DNA of 64,000 bases from Cryptomeria japonica. Its lineage: Eukaryota; Streptophyta; Pinopsida; Cupressales; Cupressaceae. Where the stretch lies: NCBI RefSeq assembly GCF_030272615.1, contig NC_081405.1:155856454-155920453 (forward strand). Direction: 5' to 3'. Within the stretch, counting starts at the first letter, position 1; every line of letters begins with the position of its first letter. Both the position numbers and the translations under genes were made by a program. A model generated the notes under the pieces. That model ran no database searches. It was not told the DNA's origin and worked only from the letters and a program-made list of their open reading frames with translations. Shown in pieces: positions 10,217 through 23,288 of the stretch.

Positions 10217-11828
10217 CTCCAACGAAATAAAGGCTGCCAAAAAAATATCAATTTGTTGAAGAAGCAATAATAGGCTATAATGTATAATATACCACTTCAA
10301 AAATATGATCGCTCACCTTTAGGCTTTAGGTCACTAGCAATCGCCAATACAGTCAACGACTCAACAACAATGATTTTCCTTGGTCTGAAACTTCGGTATT
10401 GATCAGAATTCAGAGCCTAGAACCCACCAAATTGTGTTGAGATAGATCTGACCTTTGCATGTATTTATACCAATCCTTATATGGAGAATTCCGCGGGAAT
10501 TTTATATGGTATACAAATATTTGGTGAATCCCGCATAACTATAACATGACTTATGTAATTTTTGAGGCGATTATAGGTTGTCCAAATAATAGCCGAATAC
10601 AATATAGTTGGCGAAAGTTGGGGTGAATGGAGACACGTGTCGGCAAGATGTTATGCGAATTGGGTCCCCCTGGCTAACAAATTTTCACATGCCTATAGGC
10701 AAATTAAGGTCATCTATTAAGGCAACCTCGGAGAGTGTAGGCGAAACAATTAAATTTACCATGTGTCCACCATATATTGTATTGGCGAAATCATCACATA
10801 GAAACATTTATTTGCATAAAACATATGGCGATCAGGCCGTGACTTTGACAAAAATTGATAATGTTCTGGCGACATGGCCACCCCCAAACGGTACAAAATA
10901 TTCGCCATTTCCGACATGGCCAACGTGAAAAATTTGCCATTAGCGAATATTTGCCACTAAAGTAAACTCTGTCTCCCTCACTCCATAATGGTTGATATGG
11001 CTTCGCATGTACATCTGGGATAACCGAGACTCGTGCCCAAGTACCCACATGTCACGTGTGATGACACTCTTGTTCCCTACATGTAGGTCCTAGCTCCTTG
11101 AGTCTTATTTGTTGTAATGCCTCTAGAGGGTTTGTGTTTGAAGGTTTCGTATTGGATGATTTTCGATGCTTTGTGTCCTTGTTGGGTTGGTCTTTCCTTT
11201 GGTTGTAAGGTGTCAGCTTAGATCTAGAGTATGGGTGAGATCTTATGTCATCTCCTAGCATAGGGGGTGGTTCCTTTGGTTCGACATGGTCAGGTGGTTT
11301 GATGCCTTCTTCCATTGGGATGTTCCTCATTGGATTTTCTTGTGTGGATGTGGATATCTTCTCTCTTCAGTTTGGATGGATTCTTGTAGCAAATTGATGT
11401 AAATGATGATATGGCAATGAATGTAATAATTCATAATGTAATTATAATGTAAATAAAGCTTTATTTCTTGTTGTGAAGGATATTGTATTCACGTAATGGC
11501 ATGTTAGGAGAATAAATGATGTAACTTGTGATATTGGTTTATTAATGGAAATGGATTTATGGATACACATGTAGTCTCATGTAATATTGGAAATGTGATA
11601 GATTATCTTGTGAGTAGTTTATGACGATAGAAATGTATAAGTGTTTGGGAGTAGGATCATTTGATATTGGAGTTTTAAAATGAATTTTAAAAGGGGTTGG
11701 TTAAGTATGTTTAGTGGATGGATATAAGCGTGTTACAAAATAGTGATTGATCATATATGCATGGAAAGAATAAATCATGCTAGGAAATTAGTATGCATTA
11801 GACTATGGTAGTAATTGTGTTATCATGC
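10217..11828. other. Repeat-derived noncoding DNA between the hAT gene and the LINE
   Basis: A weak 92-aa frame on the - strand (11052-11330, rich in P, K and N) has no recognised motif and is probably chance. The stretch 11340-11828 is the flank into which the 11839-17163 LINE inserted; its other side resumes at 17164. Confidence 0.4.
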
Positions 11829-12283
11829 TTATGATGTTTTTGATTAAGTAAAAATAGGTTTAAAGGGACCCAAAACCCAATCACATTACAAAAGATGAGC
11901 ATGAAAGAGACGAAACAAAACAGCTACAAAAGACCAGCACAAAAACCAGCAACTAAGAAAAAGACAGCAAGAAGCCAACAAGAAGTTGGCCCCAAACCCA
12001 GCATTACAATTCACTTGAAAACTTTAATAGACTCCTCAGCATTTTGAACCAAGAGCATCATCGCCTTGGCCGCTTCCCTCAAATCGTTGCTTTCCTGTCT
12101 CAGTTGGCTATCTTTCGTTTTGGTCTCCATCCCAGTAGTGTTCTGCCTTGTTCTATGCTTGGGAATCTGGTGGGTGGAGCTGTAAGTTGGTACATCTTCA
12201 ATGATTACCAGATTCTTATCCTAATTTTTCCTTTCCAAATGATCCACCAAAGCATTCATGTTCTGTGATGAAACTTTTAGGAC

Positions 12284-13969
12284 CTAGAGACTATGGTTCA
12301 TGAAGCTTTTCAGAGCCTTCTCGGTGCGAGAAACCCGGGTGTTGATGTTGTCTTTATCCTCCTCAGCCTGTTCTTTCAAAATTTTGATAACATCCTCCAG
12401 GTATTTCAAATCCCCTTTAATCAGGTCTTTTTCCAGCCAATCCTCCATCTCAATTTCCTCCTCAGCTTCACTGGTTTCCGTCTCATCATTCTTTTTCCCA
12501 GAGTTTGTATCCTTAACCAGCTTATTTATCTTGTTTTCCAGATCCCTCTGTTTACTTTGCATACTAGTAATGTTGTCGACAACCCATTTCTAGAAGTTGA
12601 AGGACTCTAGAGTACAGTTACAGGCGGTATTCAAGATAGTGTTCACAGAATCCCTACCTTGTTCAGTGCCCATAGAGTTAGGATTGTCATCCTCCTTAGA
12701 ATTCAAAGCAACATTCCTACTATCCGAGCCCATAGGGTTAGAGTGAGGGTTTTCAGAGTTACCCCCTTCATCCTCTTCACCAACGTTCTCATCCTTTTCA
12801 TACTCCATTTCTGTTTCAATATCCTTTCCCTTTTCCTCCTCCACATCACAGTTCACCTCCGTTTCCACATTATTTATATCAGCTCTCCTTTTTTTGTGGG
12901 TAGGGGCATTAGGTTGATCCTCTTCCAAATCAAAATCTTTGCAACTCTCAAAGATATGAGCATTAGAAATTAGGGGATCATCTTTGGTATCCCTAGCCTT
13001 GTCCTTCAGATGTTCATAAATGAGCAATATGAGCCCCTGATGGGCTATAAGGTAAGAGTTAGGCTTTTTAGTGTGATCAGCAAGACTCTCATTCAGAGAG
13101 GACGCTAAATAAAAAGGCAGGGATATTTTAGCCCCATGATGGAAGTGGTTCAGAATTGCAAAGTGATAGTTATAGATTTTAGTAAATCTACCGTCAACAG
13201 TGAGATACTCCATTAAAACCCTTAAAACTTTTTGCCAAAAGGGCTTTACCTGCTGGGGAATGTAGTAGGAGATGTTGTCTTTCTTCACAAGCTTGCCCTT
13301 CTCATCCTCCAATTTCGGGAAGTTTTTGAACGCTTCAGCTGCATACTTCCGGTCTCTATAGAATTTAGTACCCTCCTTCTGAAGACCCATGACCTCTACA
13401 ACCAAGTTCTCATCAATTTTCCATATCTCCCCGAACAAGGTGACTCTGTTGTTACTCCAACCTCTAGCAAAACCATGTGACACAAAATTTCTACTTCCGT
13501 GAAGCTTTTCCATATAGTCAGTAAAGCCATATTTGTGAAGCCTTCTCCAGACTTTTCATTCACTCTTCCAGTTTTCGCATCCTAGGGGCTCGTTCCTCTT
13601 TAAGTTACCACCCATTTTGAGCTCCAAGTAGAAATACCCACAGCTATAATTCTCAGTCCACAGATGAAACCCCAAATGCTTGTAAATTCTAGAGTTACAT
13701 AACAGAGACTCTTTCGTTGTTTTGAAACTTATGTTTATGGCCACACAAACCCATCATTTATTATTATAATCTTCCTCATGCATATGATCATGGAAATGAT
13801 GCCAAAAAGCACTCATTAACTGACAGTTAATCCGCCCCCAAAATCTATCTATGGAATTCGTTCCCCAAAATATAATCATGATTTTAACTTGACCCATTGA
13901 TACGATCAAAATATAATTGCTCTTTAACCTCCCTTTTATAATGAGTTTCTCCAATATATTTAACATCAT
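12284..13969 (-). pseudogene. Gag-like and coiled-coil frame downstream of LINE RNase H
   Basis: A single frame runs from 13969 to 12284, broken only by TGA at 13754-13756, TGA at 13556-13558 and TAG at 12590-12592. The central 307-aa piece starts MEKLHGSRNF. It contains a helical block, IYNYHFAILNHFHHG, with L and Y spacing similar to the block at residues 249-288 of the 585-aa frame (weak resemblance). An acidic disordered stretch follows (DVEEEKGKDIETEMEYEKDE), then a final coiled coil (MQSKQRDLENKINKLV...). This is the layout of a nucleic-acid-packaging ORF1/gag protein. However, it lies 3' of the RT-RNase H frame inside the same LINE copy, where most plant LINEs have only a 3' UTR. Function is inferred only. 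Confidence 0.55.
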
Positions 13970-16962
13970 TCTCTAAATTGACCCCTTCATTTGCTAAGAG
14001 ATCCGCTCCCTTATTGCCTTCTCTTAGAGTATGAGCTATGCTAATACTAACATAGTTATTTAACAAATTTTTAGCACTTTTAACTAAGATAGTAATATTC
14101 CAAGAGACAGAGCTTGTACCTTTGAGGGCTTGGATGATGTTTAAAGAGTCCCCTTCGAGCCAAATTTTTTAAAATTTGAATCCCTGAGCAAGCTGGAGCC
14201 TTTTTAACATGGCCAGAGCTTCGGCCATGTGATTATTTTGGACCCCAAAAGGAGAAGCAAAAGCTGCAATGCAGACTCCTTGAGCATTTCTGATAACTCC
14301 TCCACCACCCGACTTCCCAGGGTTGCTCTTAGCCACCCCATCGAAATTCACCTTTATCCAATCATGATCAGGAAAGCGCCAAACAATATTATCTCTCCTA
14401 TTCTTATTGTCAGATCTGCAGACTTTATGTATTAGGTTCCATTCAGTGAGGATATCTTTTTCCATATCATTCATATCAGTAACAAACCATTTCTTATTAT
14501 TCTTGTGAGGAATATTGATGTTCTCTTTTATAGCCCTGCAGATTTTTTCAAAAACCACCTGAGAGTTTTACTTAGATTCCCTAAATATTATGTTATTTCT
14601 TTCTTTCCAAATGCCCCAGCAAATCATGGGGAGGGTCAAAGACCAAAGGTTCTTGATAAGCTAGCATTTGGTGGGGAAATTCCATTGCTAGATAATATCC
14701 TTGATACTCTTGTTCATAACCCGATTAACTTTCCATTTCTCCCACATCTTACACCAAATTTCCCAGTTAAAGGAGCAATGAAAAAAGAGATGATCAACTG
14801 ATTCTTCCTCTTTCTTGCATAGCTCACATCTATTAGGGAATTTGAAACCTCTTTGGACCAAATTTTCAAGAGTAAGGGTACTATTATGAGAAGCAAGCCA
14901 AAATAAAATATTGACTTTAGGGATCAGAATGTTGTTCCAAACTTTACTCCAAATGGGATTACTGGTCTGAAAAAAAAGTGTTTTTGTAGGCTGAAGCAAC
15001 CGTAAATTCACCTCTAGGATTACTTTTCCAAAGAAAAACATCATCATAGTCTTTGTTAGGGGAAAAGGATAGCAGCTCCTTCTAGAGTAAGGAAAATCCA
15101 GAATGTATAACATCAAGCCTCACCCATTTATCCTCCTTCCAGTAGTCACACACCATAAGCCCAAACCTCCTTTTACATTCCTCAATAACTTGACTGTTGC
15201 CTTGATCATAAAGAGATTCATTCTTCATCCAAGGTTCCTCCCAAAACCTTATTTTGTCACCTTTTCCAAGGACCCATCCAACTCCAGCTTTGGCCACCTT
15301 TATGGATTTGATAATACTATTCCAAATGAAGGATCCAACAGGAATGTCTTCAGAATTAAGGACCCCCTAGATTGGCTGATTCTGAATATATTTATCAAAC
15401 CATATTTGATTCCAATCTTTCTTGGTATCATAAGCTCTCCATAATTGTTTTGCTAGAAGAGCTTTGTTAAAGGTTTTTAGAGCTTTAATCCCCAACCCTC
15501 CTTTGTTCTTTGGTCTACAAACTTTATCCCAAGCAACCAAGGATATCCTCTTTTTTTCTTCAACTCCTGACCATAGAAATCTCTTATGGATTCTTTCCAA
15601 TGCTTTAGCAAATTAAGCCGGGATACCAAATTATCTGAGGGCATAAACAGGGAGGTTCTGGACTGTAGCTTGAAGGAGCTGCAATTTCCCAGCTTGAGAT
15701 AAAATGGAACCTTTCCACCCAGCTAGTTTTTTGTTGAGTTTATCAATAAGCATGTTCCAAAAGGAATTTGGGGGAGTTAAACCTAAGGGAAGACCCAGAT
15801 AGGTGGAAGGGAGCATGTCCACCTTGCAACCAATAATTATAGCAATTTTTTGTTGTCTTATGACCGAAGTATTCATGAAATATATAGTCGATTTGTCCCA
15901 ATTGACTTGCTGACCAGTAGCTAAAGCATAGGAATTAAGAGCAGTTTTGAAGGCCTCAACCTCCCTAATAGAAGAATATCCCATGAGGATAGTATCATCA
16001 ACAAACTGTTGATGAGAACAAAAAACATTAGCAGAGGAAGGTTGAAGACCTTTGATGGTTTTACTCAATTTTAGATTGTGTATCAATCTGCTCATGCTCT
16101 CAGCCAAAATGGTGAAAAGAATAGGAGATATTGGATCTCCTTATCTAAGCCCCCTTAACGATTTAAAATTTTTTGTAGGAGATCCATTAATCAGAATAGA
16201 AAACATAGGAGTGGTGATCAGCTCTCTGATAATTTTGGTTATCTTTTCATCAAATCCAAAAGCCTCCATGATTCTGAAAAGAACATGCCAATCCACTCTA
16301 TCATAAGCCTTCACCAAATCCAACTTTATCAGGAAGCCTTCTTTTTTAGCAGCATTGAGGGAATGAATGTTCTCATGCACAAGAATGATAGAGTCCAATA
16401 TCTGCCTGCCAGGAACAAAACCTTTCTGCTCCTCATAGATGATGAAGGGGAGAACAACCAAAATTCTAGTGGTCAAAACTTTGGATATGATTTTATAGAA
16501 AGAGTTACATAGACTTATTGGCCTAAATTTTCCCATAGAATCCGCCCCAACAACTTTAGGGATTAGGGCAATAAATGTGGAGTTGAGTTCCTTAAGGATT
16601 CTTCTAGATCCAAAAAACTCTTTGACCACATTAACTATGTCTTCTCCCACAATATGCCATAATTCCTGGAAGAAAAACATAGGGAAGCCATCAAGACCCG
16701 GAGCTTTATCCGCTTGAAACGAAAAGACAACTTTTTTAATTTCTCCAGCAGATAGGGCCTTATTCTGAATAGGATTAATGATCTTAGGAATGATATTAAC
16801 CAAATTGTGTTGATGGGTATGATCAATGTCCTTGTTACTAGTGAGGAGCTGATTGAAGAAACTGACAACTTCATCCTTGATTTCATCCTTATTAAGAAGA
16901 GTTTTGTCCTCTACAATAAGTCTTGAAATTCTATTCGCAACTTTATGTTTTAAAGAGGTCAT
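13884..16962 (-). pseudogene. LINE polyprotein remnant: RT, zf-RVT, RNase H
   Basis: RT: the finger region has KAPGLDGFPMFFFQ, then FRPISLCNSFYKIISKVL, QKGFVPGRQILDSI, KLDLVKAYDRVDW and the catalytic FVDD near 15994-16005. The zinc-binding reverse transcriptase domain follows (CELCKKEEESVDHLFFHC, 14688-15116). RNase H comes last (VNFDGVAKSNPGKSGGGGVIR, 14169-14558; HTLREGNKGADLLANEG, to 13884). One frame holds from 16962 to about 15100, and then one shift leads to a second frame. At least six stops interrupt it, for example TAA at 16141-16143. RT copies element RNA onto nicked chromosomal DNA and RNase H degrades the template. This copy is dead. Confidence 0.9.
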
Positions 16963-17486
16963 GTGGAAAATTTAGTGTTTCTATCCCCAGCCTCCAGCCA
17001 GATCGCCCTGGATCTCTGCCTCCAATAGATTTCTTCCCTAGAAATAATGTTGTGGAGTTTGACTAGAACATTATCTTCCATGGCTTTGGAATACTTTTTA
17101 TAGCCATCTTTCTGTATTGAATTTTGGATCTGATCAAGATCCTCCTTTAGCTTTTTCTTTGAATTATGATGTTATGTTTTGTTATTGCTTATGGTTAGTT
17201 TAAGTAATGGCATTGAGATACCCTAGAGAATTCTTAGATATGATGTGTTTATTTCCACTTGTGTAATGTTCTTATGTGAATATGTTCATGTTATTTGGAT
17301 AATGGATGGTCATTGCACTTGAGTAGTTGATGTTTTAAAAAAAAGTTCTCTATTGCATGTTAGTTAGTGTATTTCTCTAAGGTGTTTTGGCGGGCATTAC
17401 ATCTAATCCCTATCTAAATATGATGTCATCATGATACCATCTTTGTTATGAATCATGAGAACCATTACCATCATTTTGCTTCAACA

Positions 17487-18526
17487 CGTCGGGTGAATTC
17501 ACAAAGCTGGTTCCCACTTTTGCCAACGAAGGAATTTGGCGAAAGTGGGAACTTCGATTTTCTAGGTGTTCGAGCGAACCACGTTGCGGACCTGGGTTCG
17601 CTCGAACCGCGGGTGACTTTGTACGGGCTGAAATCAAGCCTATTGGTTCGAGCGAATGGGGGTTCGCTCGAACCATAATGGATTCAAGCAAACCCTATTC
17701 GCTCGAAGTACTGTTCATTCGAACCCTCTATTTTGAGGTTTCTCCCAAAAATTTTCAGAATTCTGAAGAATTAATGACTTTTGAGCTCTGGTTCAAAGCA
17801 CAAATGAAATAATCTTGATAACCCAAAAATATTAGATTGTAGTACTCGGAGCAATCTTTCCAATGAGTATAATTTGAATTTATTATGTTCTTGTTTTTTT
17901 AATTTTATGAAAAATTGGTTTTTCATCGAACATGAACTTCTTTGTTCAATGCATTGGGAAAAATAAGAAACTAATTCAAAAAAATTCTGAAAAATATCTA
18001 TGCCCCTAGTATTGATGTCTTCTTTCTAACAAAAAAAAAAAATTGAATTTCGATTTATATAGAACAAGTTATGTGTTCAAACGTAAACCTATGTCTAAAT
18101 TATGACTAGTCGGACTTCAAAACTTTATAAAATGAAAAATATTGAACATATCACTATAAAACCAAATGCAAGCCCTGGATATTGATGTTACAAACCAAAA
18201 TTCGAAAGAATTGAGTTTTTATCATTTATAGAAAAAAAGTTATACGTTTTGGGAGGCACCTCACTCTTAAAAAATGTAGTTTGTTGTAAAAAACTACTTT
18301 TCGAGGGAGATGGATTTTTTTTTAAAAAATCCTTCAAAAAAATTTGAAAAAAATGTATATAGAATCTACAAACAAAATGCTAGAAATCACTAATTTACAT
18401 CATCTTCAAATTTGTAATAGTTTAAAAGTTATAGTTCTCGGAAGTTGAAGATTATTTTAAAAATGTACATCTCAGTGTCAAAAGTGGCAAAAAAGTGGGA
18501 ACCATTATTGTGAGTTCACCCCGTCA
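17487..18526. mobile_element. TIR element, about 1.03 kb, non-coding
   Basis: The left end at 17491 (GGGTGAATTCACAAAG, then GGTTCCCACTTTTGCC) is matched by the inverted right end finishing at 18522 (GGCAAAAAAGTGGGAACC ... GTGAGTTCACCC). The flanking CGTC at 17487-17490 and 18523-18526 is a possible 4-bp target duplication. Just inside the left end a second inverted copy of the subterminal word makes a hairpin (17509-17551). No transposase frame is present, so the element would be non-autonomous. The superfamily is not assigned. Confidence 0.7.
17569..17708. repeat. Cluster of TTCGAGCGAA/TTCGCTCGAA motifs
   Basis: The word or its reverse complement occurs at 17571, 17597, 17647, 17663 and 17698 in alternating orientation. 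The copies at 17595-17608 and 17661-17674 read GGTTCGCTCGAACC. The copies can pair with one another. The cluster lies inside the left part of the TIR element. Confidence 0.8.
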
Positions 18527-21500
18527 ACAACATCATTACAACATACTAAATATAGACATCAACACCAAGGAGTTGGACATTCACAATAGAGAACATCCTC
18601 AGACATTTAACCAATTGCACTATACATTAATGATCGCATAGTGCAATAGGCACAACACATCAGTAACATATACTTCCATCAGCACAAAAACAAAGGGTTG
18701 ACACCAATGGACAATATCATAACTACACTAATAAAAATATCCAATATCCTCTGTAACAATGAGGGTTGACATTAACGACAACAACTGGTAACAAAAATAA
18801 CTGAAAAAATAAGAGGAACTACAACCTAATAGGAAAATCAAGTTGTCCAGGAGCTTAAAATATAAGAAATATATTATCTCCATTACTCTCAAAGAGGTTG
18901 GTGGATTATCTTCTTGCTCTTTCATTTAACCATGGGCTAAAACCATGAACTCAACATGAGTACTCCATTATGTAGTCTAAATAATCAATGTTTATCTATG
19001 TGACCAAGATGTCGATGCCCATCCAACATGAACACTTTCTCACTACATATGACCACGAGATAAAGGAACAAAACCACCAAACAAGAGGATACACACATTC
19101 TATCAAATAAGAGTTCCAAGGTATTAAAACATAACCAACTCCATGAAGATCCACAATCATGAGCTTTTGATGCTCAACATGGATCACATTGACAATATGC
19201 ATGGCTTCCAATCTTGCAAACATTAATTGTAGCCCCATAAGCCTTCGACAACCTTTAATTTTTTCTCATAGATTCGTAGAATCTTGCCATGATAAGAAAT
19301 AAAAAGTAGAGGAATACCTTGAACCATTTAACCTTCAACTTTGATACCAAATGTTGATAAATATACAAGTTCAAACACCAAATGTTGTTAAATTTAATCT
19401 CTATCCAATCAACCAATTAAAGCATGAGATACAAGTCTTGGACAACTATAAAATGAAAATCTAAATCTTATATGCAAAACTAAAAAGTAAGCCGCTTTAA
19501 TGTGGAAATACTATCATTAGATCCTTCTTCTTTATGATGCTAAAAAAAATCCTCCATAACATGTTTTTTAATACTACCTCATGTGAACCTATAACAGATA
19601 TGCATAACACCACCATAAGATAGCATAAAAGAAGCAAAAATCATCAACATAAGAGCATCACATTTTAGCATTGTAAATTATAACCTAGTACAATTCATGC
19701 CTCATTCTTGTACTTCATTTCTTTCTTTTTGTGTGTAGTAAATTGGTTTAGGAGCTGTGAGCGAGGAATTCAACAAATTTGACAATGACAATCAAATTTA
19801 GCTTTTGAAGGCACAAAAAGTGGAGGACTGGGACAGTTAGCTTCCCTTGGTCCTGAGAATTTCTAACGACCTTCTAATAGTAAATTATGTGCATCATCTC
19901 GATCCAGAAAAAGTTTGTCTGCCCCCAATATTCGAAGGACTGGGACAATCCACCACCTTGGTCCCAACAATTCCGCTTGAAATTTTTGTCATATGTTCTA
20001 ATCTATTTTCCATTCTCAAATATAAGTTTATAGCCCTGCATGATATGTGTAACATTCTATTATTGTTATTTTAGATCAAATTCTCATTGTTTGTCCTAGA
20101 TCTAGCACTACAATTTAACCCCAATTCAAATTTAGTTTCAAATCAAATAAGGAGTATTAATTTGATCTATATTTAGTCCTTTTAAGATTGGATCACACAA
20201 ATTCAATTTTGTCCTTAATGTAAGGTTGGTCCCAAGTGAAGTTAGTGGCCTTATCAATCTAAGTGGTGAAGCCCTAACTCCAACACTTTACACACATAAC
20301 ATAGGATTTACATGGATAAATCCTTGTAGGAAAAAAATCCACTAAGAAAATGGGACAAGTATGTATAATCAAAAATAAATGTGGTTATAATACATCTTCT
20401 TTCATTCTCCTCTTTTCCTCCAACATGGAAGCACTTGTGTACATATGATTAACCTTCTTATGCCTCCCACTCGTCCTTGTTCCTATAGAGTAACTCTACA
20501 TTCAATTGTTCCTCATAGTTCTACATCTAAAGAGAGATTTAAATAGAATCAAAAAATCTAAAACCACCAAACAAGGCATCCCAAAAAGGCTCTTCATTCC
20601 AAACATCGGGCCAACCCTTGGATTACCTCCATCTAAGTTGAAAAAACATTGGTTTGGCTCCAAATACTTTCCCTCCAACTTGGAGCTCAATATTACAAGA
20701 TAAACATTGCATTAAATGTAATAAATTATATAATGTCAATAGACACGTATTATCTCTTCCAAACCACCACTTGGAGAAGCCTAGTGGTCACTCATTTTTT
20801 CTCTTCATATGCCATTAATTATCCAATTCTAGTCATCCACATGCGAGGAATATAATTTAAATAATTATGTTCACAACCCACCTTTACTACTAATAATGGA
20901 ACTCATTAGGTCCCTTAAGAAAGTATTAAAAGCACTAGTAAGAATAAATATTACAAATTATTTTTACACCAAAAACGTATCGTATATGAAATGGACGAGC
21001 TAATTTATTTGATCAATGGTTCAACCTACTCAAAACATAATGCATTTTGGATTGTTTTACTTCACCATCATTTTCTCCTCCGAAATGTACTACTCACTTT
21101 TTTGTGGTGTCTCATGTCCACTAGAACCAATATTAATTCCCCTCTATATTTGTGCTCTCCACATCGCATTCATCTAAACCATCGGATTTTCATTTTTTAA
21201 GTGAGTACTTTCCATCACATTTTGCTCAATTTATGTTGTTTTAATTCACTTTTTTCTTATATTCACCATTTTTAAGGCAGTGATTATTTCTAAACCGCGT
21301 GAGAGATCCACTATCATCATGGGAAAATGGAGTCACACCATGAATTTGTAAGCTTAAAATTTATAGCTCTATGTTTCCCAATATATTTTCCTATTTGTTC
21401 ATTCCATTGGCAACGATATTTTCACCCCTTACATGTCACACGTTTGACATTTACTCATACCTCATTTAAGAAAAAAAGTTATGAGTTGCTTGAAAGTTAT

Positions 21501-21991
21501 TATATTCTATAAATAATTGAAGTATATTATAATATAATATATTATATATAATTTTTCAAATATTAAGTTTTAAATTTAATATTGTAAAATTTAATTTCAT
21601 TAATTATTTTTAATATAATATTATAAAACAAAATTGTATAATATAAATATGTCGTATTTAAATATTTTAAAATACAATATAATAATATTGTATGTTTAGA
21701 TATTATTGTTAGATTCTACAAGAAGCGACAACTGAGGCAAGATCTGATATCGGTCATAGATCGCATGCAACTCCAAGCAAAAGATGATTGAAGATCAAAA
21801 TAGTTGAAAGAAGATAATCTGATATGAGAGAAAAAATAGAGACATAAGAGAATTTTGGAGAATTTTCTCACTGAGCTATCACTGAACTAGTGAAGGTGAG
21901 AGTATAGTGCTTATTATATAGAAAAATAATAGCATATACATCCAAGGGGTGCATTAACTCCTATTCCCCATAAAAAGTGGGAGATTTTACC
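18527..21991. other. Noncoding, repeat-derived DNA
   Basis: No credible gene. Only short chance frames are present. The stretch 21516-21720 is extremely A/T-rich. Phrases such as accaaatgttg repeated near 19350-19395 hint at old retroelement debris. Confidence 0.4.
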
Positions 21992-22640
21992 TGTTGGTGA
22001 ATCAGTCTTCACCGGATTCAGAAAATTAAACTTCAAAACATAAACTGATAAACTGCAACAATAAACAGATAAGAAAATTAACAATGTACAACACCAAGAT
22101 TTTTCACATGGAAAACCCGGTTCAGGGAAAAACCACGGTGGGAACCTACCCATAGTAAGATGATACTCTATAGTAGTATGCGAAAATATTATAATGGGGA
22201 ATGCACATGCATTCAGGCACACTGCCTAGAGCTCACTGCTCAAAAGATATTTGCCCAGAAGGCTACAACCCTCAGGGAAGTCTCACTAACTTACAATATG
22301 ATTCGGACTGCAATCTGGAAGAAATGAACTGCAATGATAGCATCTACAAATGCCTGATGATAGTTCCAGTTAAGCATAATTGTCTACTCTGCAACACCAA
22401 TCTCACCACAAACTCAACACTGGAGGATAAATCACTTGTTCGCACACAAATCTCTCTCTGATAATGCAAGCACAATATCGACACCAAAACTAAGTGAATA
22501 ACTCACCTATATATACAATTCATCAACCTTGATAACAAGGTCGGCTAAACCCTCAACCCTCAACTCATAATTATAAAAATTACATTACACGATACAAAGA
22601 TCAACCGACGCACCAATATAATGATTTACATTACATAGCA
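21992..22640 (-). mobile_element. Copia-type LTR fragment
   Basis: Read on the - strand, the region contains GGTTCCCACCGTGG, then TTTTTCCCTGAACCGGGTTTTCC and AATCTTGGTGTTGTAC, words characteristic of plant Ty1/copia LTRs near the R/U5 boundary. It ends in ...CACCAACA at 21992, a CA terminus. The opposite boundary and any target duplication were not found, so the right coordinate is approximate. Confidence 0.55.
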
Positions 22641-23149
22641 TGGACTTTATTCAAATTCTTAAATGTTCACATCCACTGGAAATCACGCCAAGATCAACCA
22701 CAACATGCTACACCACCAAAAATACCACATAACATGAAAATCATCACCGATTGATGAAAACCACTAAAAACTCGCACAACGATCAATGCGGATCACCAAA
22801 ACAAATAGGACAAGACTAGGAAACACCAACAAGCAAGTTAAAATCATCACCAACAATTGCACCAACACCACTTATCAAATCTTCATCGATCAACATTAGA
22901 AAGCTCAAAACACAACACAACCAGCAACTACAACGAAGAAAGATAACTTGCGGAGCACCAAATCATGAACCATCTAAAATGAAGATACACAAGATCATCC
23001 CAAACAATATCCCAAAACCTTAGCACAAGATTTGATCACACCGGAATATACCAGAGGAAATACCAGATTCTACAAAGCAATGATCAACATAACCAAACTA
23101 CAAAAACCAGATCAGAAGATCTTCCCAAACTCATCAGAATGCTAGATAT

Positions 23150-23200
23150 GGTTGGATATGGTTGCATATTGTTGGATATGGTTGGATATAGTTTACATCA
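23150..23200. repeat. Short tandem repeat of TTGGATATGG
   Basis: Four imperfect copies of the 10-11 bp word ttggatatgg lie in a row. It is a small minisatellite. Confidence 0.8.
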
Positions 23201-23288
23201 TTTCATACTTCAAAACAGATATTTCACTAACTTCTATTGATTCATTTTAAAAAGCTGAATCGTCATTGGCCATTTCCTTTATAAAATT

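Larger units (their letters stand above)
11829..17173 (-). mobile_element. LINE insertion (5'-truncated) with exact 10-bp target duplication
   Basis: The identical word ttatgatgtt is found at 11829-11838 and 17164-17173, bounding an insertion of about 5.3 kb. The element is on the - strand. It starts inside the reverse transcriptase region (no endonuclease is present, so it is 5'-truncated) and runs through RT, a zinc-binding region and RNase H. It then continues about 2 kb further to a 3' tail reading GGGTTTTGGGTCCC, then ATTTTTACTTAATCAAAAAC. A similar tail occurs near 24450-24560. The exact duplication and the tail show that everything between, including the extra frame at 12284-13969, arrived as one LINE copy. 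Confidence 0.85.

Noticed and set aside
11052-11330. 92-aa frame rich in Pro/Lys/Asn on the - strand
   Set aside because: No motif and no conserved partner. Probably a chance frame in repeat-derived DNA.
12293-12973. + strand frames opposite the LINE gag-like gene
   Set aside because: They are antisense shadows of the acidic and coiled-coil coding sequence on the - strand.
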